Source: a virus. From it: a stretch of DNA of 28,034 nt. A model generated the notes under the pieces. That model did no database searches and had not been told where the DNA came from. It was given only the letters and a program-made list of their open reading frames with translations. A program made the translations under genes and the position numbers. Shown here piece after piece: positions 22,791 to 28,034 of the stretch. The stretch spans positions 1 to 28,034 of the IMG/VR virus record IMGVR_UViG_3300028809_000058, one strand, 5' to 3'. Position 1 is the stretch's first letter, and each line of letters opens with the position of its first letter.

Positions 22791-23897
22791 TCACTCCCGC
22801 TGGCCCAGCGCCAGCTCGAACGCTCGTGTGTGGCTAGCCAGCCTCGCGTGCCGGCGCCGGTTGCCGGTCACCGGCGTCTCGTCGCCATCGCAGGCCCTCG
22901 CCATCTTGGTCGCGTTCACGGCGAACATCGTGACGGCGCGACCATCGATGCTCGTTGCCCCGAGCTCGCCGCACAGCTTCGCCCGTCGCTCGCCGTTGAC
23001 CCGACCGACGTGGACCCGCAGGCCCAGCTCGAGCCCGAGCGCTGTCCACCAATGCAGCGACTTCCACTTCCAGTTGGGTGTGTCCTTCCCCGCGCTGCCG
23101 CCCACGAAGATCACCGAGCAGCCGATCTCGCGCAGGACCGGCCGCACCATGTCGGGCGTCATGCCGTCCTGTACCGCCAGCGCGAGGTTGATCCCGCGCA
23201 GCTCGCCGCGGTGTCGCGCGTGGAAGTCGACCGAGAAGTCGAGGCTGCGCTGGCCCGCGCCGACGATGTCCGGCAGCACCGCCCAGCCCTCGCCAAGCCC
23301 TGGGCCCAGGCGCTCGAGCAGGCGCAGGAACGGGTCCGGCTCCCACGGCTTGCCGGCCTGGCTGCAAGGCCACGCGCCGTTGTCGAGCACGTAGGGCAGG
23401 CCCTCGACCGGCTGCGTGTGGCCGCTGAGGTCGTTGACCTTGTACCCGCAGTGGGTCTTGCGGACCGAGATCGGCGACAGCAGCGAGCCGAACCCGTGCC
23501 GCTTGCAGGCCTCGACGGTGCGCGCGTTGGTCGGCCGCACGACGTACAGGCGCAGGTCCGCCGCGCGCGGTCGCCGGGTCAGGCGACGCGGGATTGCCAC
23601 GTCTGCGGCGGTCAACACGTGGTGGTCTCGACGGACCGTGAAGCCGAGCCGTACCAGGACACGCGAGGCGTGCTCCAGGCCGCCCGAGAGCTCGCGCGCG
23701 GCCATCGGCCGGCCGCCGCTCTGGTAGGCGCTGGCGACCGCCACAATCGCCTTGGGCGGCAGCTGGAGACCGCCGACCTCGAGCACGTCGCGGGTCCCGT
23801 GGCGGAAGCCGTGCGCGCGCAGGAACACCTCGGGCCCGGACCGCGCGGCCTCGGCAACCGCGTGAAGCACGGCGCGGCGATCGAGCGTGGCGATCAT
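22791..23897 (-). CDS. DpdA-like DNA transglycosylase with ScoMcrA-type N-terminal domain
   Basis: The product is 368 residues, ATG in an ATGA overlap. The C-terminal two-thirds (about 115-330) resemble TGT/DpdA enzymes: LPYVLDNGAW (167-176), WAVLPDIVGAGQRSLD (205-220), INLALAVQDG (236-245), VIFVGGSAGKDTPNWK (262-277), and VHVGRVNGERRAKLCGELG (295-313). DpdA swaps guanine in DNA for preQ0. The N-terminal 95 residues (FLRAHGFRHGTRDVLEVG, LPPKAIVAVASAY, LSGGLEHASRVLVRLGFTV) resemble the head domain of ScoMcrA-type modification-dependent endonucleases. That fusion is unusual. Together with folE it points to 7-deazaguanine modification of phage DNA. The reaction itself is inferred. Confidence 0.75.
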   Translation of the reverse strand: MIATLDRRAVLHAVAEAARSGPEVFLRAHGFRHGTRDVLEVGGLQLPPKAIVAVASAYQSGGRPMAARELSGGLEHASRVLVRLGFTVRRDHHVLTAADVAIPRRLTRRPRAADLRLYVVRPTNARTVEACKRHGFGSLLSPISVRKTHCGYKVNDLSGHTQPVEGLPYVLDNGAWPCSQAGKPWEPDPFLRLLERLGPGLGEGWAVLPDIVGAGQRSLDFSVDFHARHRGELRGINLALAVQDGMTPDMVRPVLREIGCSVIFVGGSAGKDTPNWKWKSLHWWTALGLELGLRVHVGRVNGERRAKLCGELGATSIDGRAVTMFAVNATKMARACDGDETPVTGNRRRHARLASHTRAFELALGQRE

Positions 23898-24148
23898 CGA
23901 TCCTCCCAGCGCACCGAGTCGCTCGGCACCGCGCGATTGCTCAGCGGGCACGGCTCGCCGTCGGGCTTGTTGTGCGCGTAGTAGTAGTCGAGCGTGCCGT
24001 CGCCGCCCTTGGGGTTGTAGACGCCCACCTCGCGACCGCACTCGGGGTGCTCGCACACGCGCCTGGTCGGCGGTGGCTTCGGCACGCCGTGCTTCGCCAT
24101 GAAGCGCTTGGCCCGTTCGTAGTCGCGCTGCCGGCCTTGCTTCCGCAT
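23894..24148 (-). CDS. Small probable zinc-binding protein
   Basis: The product is 84 residues. A basic N-terminus (RKQGRQRDYERAKRF) is followed by VCEHPECGREVGVYNPKGGD, then a Tyr-rich stretch with a His and GEPCPLSNRAV. The cysteine/histidine arrangement (C-x4-C, then H and C about 25 residues on) could bind one zinc. The gene overlaps both neighbours (TGATG and ATGA), directly before the DpdA-like gene, so it may be its partner. No family is recognised. Confidence 0.65.
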   Translation of the reverse strand: MRKQGRQRDYERAKRFMAKHGVPKPPPTRRVCEHPECGREVGVYNPKGGDGTLDYYYAHNKPDGEPCPLSNRAVPSDSVRWEDR

Positions 24149-24552
24149 CACGACCACCCCTCGGCCGGCCAGTAGCAGAACGACTGCGGCGGGTTGAAGA
24201 CGCACCCGCTGTTCTTGGCGAGCGCGCGCGGGTCGATCGCGTGCTCGAAGCGGAGCGGCTCGAACACCTCGAACGCGTGCGCGAGCTGCTTGCCGTGGAA
24301 GTAGCGATCGAACTCGGCGCGCGTGATCCCGGCGAACTCGGCAGTGTCAGCCCAGAGCTCGGCCGGCTCGTCGCTCAGCACGCGCGCGACCTCGAACTCG
24401 CCGACGATCCGCAGCACCGGCGCGGTCGCGTACAGCGACACCCAACGCGGTGGCCGGGCGGGCACGACCCGGCGGAACTCGAACAGCTTGGTGCCCGCGA
24501 GGATCGCCTCGGCGTGCCGCGGATGGACGCTGAGCAAGATTCGATTACGCAC
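24148..24552 (-). CDS. ASCH/PUA-like domain protein
   Basis: The product is 134 residues, GTG start. It shows the ASCH pattern: LLSVHPRHAEAILAGTKLFE (6-25), then WVSLYATAPVLRIVGEFEVA (37-56) and a C-terminal part with FEHAIDPRAL and PPQSFCYW. ASCH and related EVE/PUA domains form a beta barrel that can bind RNA or modified bases. Beside a DpdA-like gene, sensing or handling of modified nucleotides is an attractive idea but not shown. The start overlaps the previous TAA by eight bases. Confidence 0.8.
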   Translation of the reverse strand: MRNRILLSVHPRHAEAILAGTKLFEFRRVVPARPPRWVSLYATAPVLRIVGEFEVARVLSDEPAELWADTAEFAGITRAEFDRYFHGKQLAHAFEVFEPLRFEHAIDPRALAKNSGCVFNPPQSFCYWPAEGWS

Positions 24553-24763
24553 GACGCACCTCGCGATGCAGCACGCCGTCGACCGCGTGCTCGCAGAGCG
24601 GCGGCCCGTTGCGGCTCCCGTCGGTCTCGGCGTCGAGCAGATTCCGAGTGCGGAACAGCTCGAGCGTCTCGTCGATCGTCAACACGCGCACGGCTCGATC
24701 CCACGACAGCTCGAGCACGCGGTCGATCCAAGCGCTCTCCCACATGTCGCCGAACATGCTCAC
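24545..24763 (-). CDS. Small hypothetical protein
   Basis: The product is 72 residues, starting at GTG 24763 in a GTGA overlap; an in-frame ATG at 24757 would be two codons shorter. It begins MSMFGDMWESAWIDRVLELS and continues RAVRVLTIDETLELFRTRNL, mostly helical, and ends with a Cys/His-containing tail. No domain is recognised. Confidence 0.65.
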   Translation of the reverse strand: MSMFGDMWESAWIDRVLELSWDRAVRVLTIDETLELFRTRNLLDAETDGSRNGPPLCEHAVDGVLHREVRRA

Positions 24764-24984
24764 CGCTTGGCCCCCGGCGCGGTCTTGCGCAGCCCGAGCT
24801 CGGCGAGCCGCGTCTGGATAATCTTCTCGGCTGCGACCAGCATCGCCTCCTCGGAGTCGCACTTGATCGGCGCGGCCATGGCCTTGACGCCGGTCCGACC
24901 GACGCGCGCGACCTGTTCGACCACGTACTTGAGACCCACGCGACTGAACTCGATCGAGATCCTGGCTCCCTCTTGCAGCTGCAT
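24760..24984 (-). CDS. Small hypothetical protein
   Basis: The product is 74 residues, ATG at 24984 preceded by TAGGAGA, a good ribosome binding site that also contains the stop of the preceding gene. It has a strand (ARISIEFSRVGLKYVVEQVA) and an amphipathic helix (EEAMLVAAEKIIQTRLAELG). No family is recognised. The stop overlaps the next GTG. Confidence 0.7.
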   Translation of the reverse strand: MQLQEGARISIEFSRVGLKYVVEQVARVGRTGVKAMAAPIKCDSEEAMLVAAEKIIQTRLAELGLRKTAPGAKR

Positions 24985-24992
24985 GTCTTCTC

Positions 24993-25445
24993 CTACCGCG
25001 CCGAGCGTTGGCGACTTCCGTGCATCACGAACCATCGGCCGATGCAGACCACGTCGCACTCGTCTTTGCTGAGCTTCGTCGTGGGCACCAGCTGGCCCAG
25101 CGCGAGCGCGGGCGTGGGCGCATCAGCTCGAGCAAGTTCGAGCTCGAGGCGGCGCACCTTCGACCACTGCCGCTCGACGGCTCGCTTGCTTCGCTGCTTG
25201 GTGGACAGCTTCTTACCCGTCTTGTCGTCGTGCGTCTCGATCGTGCGGAACGTGGGGCCCTGCCACTCGGCCGGCTGGACCTTCTCGATCGGCACGCCCT
25301 CGTCTTCCGCGATCACGATCCATCGATGCGCCGACAGCAGCAGCGCCTCGACGCTGGGCCAGTTGATCTGCTGGTTGGGCCCGTGCAGGCGCACGTGCTG
25401 GGCTTCGATGACGAGGGTGAACTCGGGGTCGACGTTGAAGTTCAC
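24993..25445 (-). CDS. RuvC-like Holliday-junction resolvase candidate
   Basis: The product is 150 residues, GTG start. It carries RuvC-like features: the strand TLVIEAQHVRL with candidate Glu 14, a helical stretch (SVEALLLSAHRWIVIAEDEG), the segment IEKVQPAEWQG (53-63), where RuvC has a Pro-x2-Trp-Lys-like turn, a Lys/Arg-rich linker, and KLSKDECDVVCIGRW (123-137) resembling the C-terminal Asp-containing helix. The usual first strand with Asp-Pro-Gly is missing or reduced to NVDPEF, so it may be divergent or truncated. It sits with other recombination genes. Assignment is tentative. Confidence 0.55.
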   Translation of the reverse strand: MNFNVDPEFTLVIEAQHVRLHGPNQQINWPSVEALLLSAHRWIVIAEDEGVPIEKVQPAEWQGPTFRTIETHDDKTGKKLSTKQRSKRAVERQWSKVRRLELELARADAPTPALALGQLVPTTKLSKDECDVVCIGRWFVMHGSRQRSAR

Positions 25446-25765
25446 GCAGCCTGCTCCCGCTCGGCGCTCCCGTAGAAAGCCGCGTCGAGTTCGAGCACGG
25501 CGTTGATGATCGCCATGACCTCGGGCCTGTCGGCACGCCGGACGCCGGCGAGCACCGTGGTGTGGTCGCGCCTAGTCAGCCTGCCGATCTCCGGGTAGCT
25601 CGCGTTGCTCACCACCCGCATCAGCCACCACACGGCCTGACGCGCGCAGACAGTCGACGCCGTGCGCGACTTGCCGACAATGTTGAGCCGGTGCACGCCG
25701 GTGACGCGGCTGACGTCCGCGACGATGCGGTTGAACGACTCGTGAGCGTTGCAGCGGCACGTCAC
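25442..25765 (-). CDS. DnaA domain IV-like DNA-binding protein
   Basis: The product is 107 residues, GTG start in a GTGA overlap. The core STVCARQAVWWLMRVVSNAS (37-56) and YPEIGRLTRRDHTTVLAGVR (57-76) match the C-terminal DNA-binding domain of DnaA, including the Arg-Asp-His-Thr-Thr-Val signature that contacts DnaA boxes. There is no AAA+ domain. It might recognise the phage origin, compete with host DnaA, or regulate transcription. It precedes the RuvC-like gene and follows the recombination genes. Confidence 0.85.
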   Translation of the reverse strand: MTCRCNAHESFNRIVADVSRVTGVHRLNIVGKSRTASTVCARQAVWWLMRVVSNASYPEIGRLTRRDHTTVLAGVRRADRPEVMAIINAVLELDAAFYGSAEREQAA

Positions 25766-26346
25766 GACTGCGCCCTCGCGTCCGAGTCTGGCAGGGCATT
25801 GACCAGATCGACGAGATCCACAAGGTCGTGGTCGTCACGATAGATTTCGTTGCCGTAGGCGTCCTCGACAATCCACTCGTGCAGCAAGTCGTCATCCGGG
25901 TGGCCGTCATCGTCGAGTACCGACGACCATGGCCTCGGCGTGACTTTGTCGAGAGCTCGGACCGCCACGTCGCGCTGCACGACGATCTGCTTGATCGCGG
26001 CGACCGGGCTCGACCAGTCGCGATTGCCGAGCGCTTCCGCGAGCGCGTCGCCGACGTCTCGCATGGTCGGCACGTGGAGCTGCGGCTTGGATCCGCGGCG
26101 CAGGAGCAGGCCAACCTCGGCTGCGACCAGGTGCTCGGCCGTCGCCACGATCTGCTTGGTGACCGCGGCCGCGTCGTCGCACGTTGCTCGCACCGGACGC
26201 AGGATCGAGAACACCGTCGGCTCGCGCTCGTCGAGTCCAACGGTGATCTCGATCTCTGTGGTGCTCGAGTGCCTGGCGATGCAGGCCAGTCGCCCGCGGA
26301 GCGGGCCGTCCCAGTGCAGGGTGTTCACGTATTCGACGAGGTCCAC
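25762..26346 (-). CDS. Hypothetical protein
   Basis: The product is 194 residues, GTG at 26346, with GAGG about 11 bases upstream. It is acidic, particularly toward the C-terminus, with strands such as TEIEITVGLDEREPTVFSIL, two helices with AATAEHLV-like and AIKQIVVQRDVAV-like character, and DLVDLVDLVNALP near the end. No known domain is apparent. It is embedded in the recombination/replication cluster and overlaps the DnaA-like gene. Confidence 0.65.
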   Translation of the reverse strand: MDLVEYVNTLHWDGPLRGRLACIARHSSTTEIEITVGLDEREPTVFSILRPVRATCDDAAAVTKQIVATAEHLVAAEVGLLLRRGSKPQLHVPTMRDVGDALAEALGNRDWSSPVAAIKQIVVQRDVAVRALDKVTPRPWSSVLDDDGHPDDDLLHEWIVEDAYGNEIYRDDHDLVDLVDLVNALPDSDARAQS

Positions 26347-26383
26347 ATCGACGTCAACCTCGCCGGCCGGTGCACATTCCCGG

Positions 26384-27391
26384 TCAGACCAGCTCGTCGA
26401 GCTCGGCCTCGCTCACCGGTCCGTCGTAGACCTCGCCGGTGTCCGGGTCGTACTCCGGCTCGGCTGGCTCGGCCTGCTCGGGCTCGGGCTGCTTCTGGGG
26501 GCGCTTGCCGTTCTTGCGCTGCTGCTCGCGCTGCTCGACCTTCTCGGCGAGCTTGCTGTCGTGCGTGCGCGCGGGGCCGCGCGGCTTCTCGGCCTCGAGC
26601 GGCTTCAAGGCCTCGACGATCGTCAGGTCGCCCATGCGGATGGACGTCACCATGCCTCGAAGGTGGCGAAGATCGTCGATGGTGAGTTCCTCGATCCCCC
26701 TGCGACCGAATGCCGCCAGCACCTGTTCCTCGGTGGCTCCGAACTCCTGGACGTAGAGGCCGATTGCTGCGGCCCGCTTGGCCTCCATCGACTTCTCTTT
26801 GCCGTCTGCCGTCCGCCGACTTTCATGCCAGGCGTGCTCCCAGAGCGCGCGCGGAACGGCGGCAAAGATCGCGTTGCGACGCGCAATCGCAGATCCGCGA
26901 GCGAGGGCGATCTGCTTGTCGTCGTCGTCTGACTTGGCCGACGTCTTCTTCTTCAGCACGCGCGTCGGGACATCGCTCTCGGTCAGCGTGTTGTTCTCGA
27001 GGTCGATGCACGACCCGCGCACGATCACGCGGTCGTCTTCGGTGCTCACGATCGTGGTCGAGACGGCGAGGTTCTTGTAGGCGACCACGACGAGCTCGGC
27101 GAATCGCACCGACGGTCCGACGACCCGCTTGCCACCGCGCGGCAGCGAGTAGGTGCAGCTCGCGGCGACGCTCTCGCTCATCGTGCAGTACTCGATCAGC
27201 TTGTCGTTGAACTCGCGCATCGATCGCTTGTTCTTGCGAGCCTCCTGGATCTGCCGCCCGAGGTCGGCGTCTCGGATCTCGCCGATCGTGCTCATCTTCG
27301 CCGCGGCGAGTGCCTCCTCGAGCGAATAGTCGGTGATGTCGTCTTGCCGCTGCGGCTCATGCCGTGCAGCTCCGTTTGCTTGCTTTCCCAT
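26384..27391 (-). CDS. Phage recombination-associated protein of unproven function
   Basis: The product is 335 residues, ATG at 27391 with AGGAG about 11 bases upstream. The central region has YSLPRGGKRVVGPSVRFAEL (82-101), followed by a pair of strands and a helix rich in Ala and Arg (LARGSAIARRNAIFAAV). I recognise this GGK-x-GPS-x-R-AE pattern from a phage family usually found beside PD-(D/E)XK exonucleases. The position, six bases after a RecE-like gene, suggests a single-strand annealing or exonuclease-partner role, but this is inferred. The C-terminus is a Lys/Gln/Glu-rich disordered tail. Confidence 0.65.
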   Translation of the reverse strand: MGKQANGAARHEPQRQDDITDYSLEEALAAAKMSTIGEIRDADLGRQIQEARKNKRSMREFNDKLIEYCTMSESVAASCTYSLPRGGKRVVGPSVRFAELVVVAYKNLAVSTTIVSTEDDRVIVRGSCIDLENNTLTESDVPTRVLKKKTSAKSDDDDKQIALARGSAIARRNAIFAAVPRALWEHAWHESRRTADGKEKSMEAKRAAAIGLYVQEFGATEEQVLAAFGRRGIEELTIDDLRHLRGMVTSIRMGDLTIVEALKPLEAEKPRGPARTHDSKLAEKVEQREQQRKNGKRPQKQPEPEQAEPAEPEYDPDTGEVYDGPVSEAELDELV

Positions 27392-27396
27392 GTTCT

Positions 27397-28034
27397 CTAG
27401 CTCTCCTGGTGGTGGGCCCATCCGGGCATGTTGATACCTTTGCAGGTGCGCTGCCATTCCGCGAGCCAGTCGCCCTCGGCCTGACGACGCAGATAGTCTC
27501 GCAGCGTGGCCATGTACTGCGCCCGCCCGAGGGCCAGGTCGTTCGGGTCAATCTCGTAGCAGGCAGCTTCGTAGGGAGGTCGCGACCGGACCGCGCAGAA
27601 GAAGAAGTGCAGCCACTGGCCAGGGAACAGCGCCTGCACGCCGTCGATGTAGATGGCGCCCTGACGGTGGTAGCCGTAGCGGGCGATCGAGGCGCCAAAG
27701 CTTCCAGGGCATGGGTCCTGGGTCGTCTTGAGGTCGAGCACCGCCAGCGTGGTCTCGTCGATGCGGCGAAGCCCGTCGACGCGCAGTCGGATCACGGGCA
27801 TCGACTCGGCCAAGCACGGATCGAGATCGGCCTGTTCGAGCAGCTGGGCCATCGGCTCGATCGCCGGCCGCCACAGCACGGTCTGCTCGTTGCCCCCCTC
27901 GTCGGCCAGGATCATCGACGCGAACGGGTGCTCGCGCACCGCTCGGGCCATTGCCTCGACCTTGGCGATCCCGTCCTGGTCCAGCTCGATCGCGTCGGCA
28001 GGTCGCGTCGCGTGCCAGTCCACCGGTACATCCA
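27397..28034 (-). CDS. Partial RecE-like PD-(D/E)XK exonuclease
   Basis: The reading frame is open through the right edge, so the true start lies outside. About 212 codons are visible. They show the RecE/exonuclease VIII C-terminal core: RLRVDGLRRIDE with an Asp, LAVLDLKTTQD with the Asp-x-Lys catalytic pair, then RYGYHRQGAIYIDGV, the Tyr-His-x-Gln signature of this family. The enzyme degrades one DNA strand from double-strand ends to create 3' tails for annealing. It is followed by the likely partner at 26384. A GTG at 28023 is possible but would leave the protein shorter than its family. Confidence 0.8.
   Translation of the reverse strand, partial: DVPVDWHATRPADAIELDQDGIAKVEAMARAVREHPFASMILADEGGNEQTVLWRPAIEPMAQLLEQADLDPCLAESMPVIRLRVDGLRRIDETTLAVLDLKTTQDPCPGSFGASIARYGYHRQGAIYIDGVQALFPGQWLHFFFCAVRSRPPYEAACYEIDPNDLALGRAQYMATLRDYLRRQAEGDWLAEWQRTCKGINMPGWAHHQES

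Noticed and set aside
21783-23981. Plus-strand open frame of about 730 codons opposite the DpdA-like gene
   Set aside because: Antisense shadow; the minus strand has coherent domains and coupled starts.
1-28034. CRISPR arrays, insertion sequences or an integrase
   Set aside because: No regularly spaced repeats, transposase or integrase motifs were found on either strand.

Overview
The window is a GC-rich stretch of a tailed-phage genome or prophage. It carries a large terminase subunit, a candidate small terminase subunit, a portal protein, a MuF-like head protein, an endolysin and a recombination/replication cluster. Several plus-strand genes encode secreted, cysteine-rich or lipoprotein-like products. 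Their style, such as a Thr/Gly/Glu linker after the lipobox and a C-terminal PDZ domain, recalls Myxococcota. The host assignment is an inference from composition and style, not something the sequence proves.

Layout, left to right. Positions 1-1026 (minus) hold small unknown genes, one of which looks frameshifted. Positions 1121-1862 (plus) hold two small unknown genes behind a large inverted repeat. Positions 1817-8006 (minus, transcribed right to left) hold portal, an unknown gene, endolysin, two XRE-type regulators, an adenine methyltransferase and the MuF-like protein. Positions 8081-14696 (plus) form an accessory block: a 12-cysteine secreted protein, a 5'-3' exonuclease, a protein with four DnaJ-like CXXCXG motifs, two more DNA methyltransferases, a SLOG-like/DUF4326 fusion, and a Mom-family adenine-modification protein. 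Most junctions from 9211 to 13911 are ATGA or GTGA overlaps. Positions 14686-19251 (minus) hold small-terminase candidate, FolE, large terminase and small unknown genes, interrupted by a plus-strand lipoprotein-like gene. Positions 19358-21212 (plus) encode a secreted lysozyme-fold protein and a PDZ lipoprotein and end at a strong stem-loop. Positions 21262-28034 (minus) form an early-gene-like operon: RecE-like nuclease, a recombination-associated protein, a DnaA domain IV-like protein, a RuvC-like protein, an ASCH protein, a DpdA-like protein, and a PD-(D/E)XK/MmcB-like protein.

The most interesting signal is a set of DNA-modification genes spread over several transcription units. These are a DpdA-like transglycosylase with an N-terminal domain resembling the head domain of ScoMcrA-type modification-dependent endonucleases, GTP cyclohydrolase I (first enzyme toward 7-deazaguanines), a Mom-like protein, three methyltransferases of different motif classes, and an ASCH protein. 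Together they suggest genome DNA bearing both a 7-deazaguanine and a modified adenine, presumably to evade host restriction. This is a hypothesis: QueC, QueD and QueE were not seen in the window.
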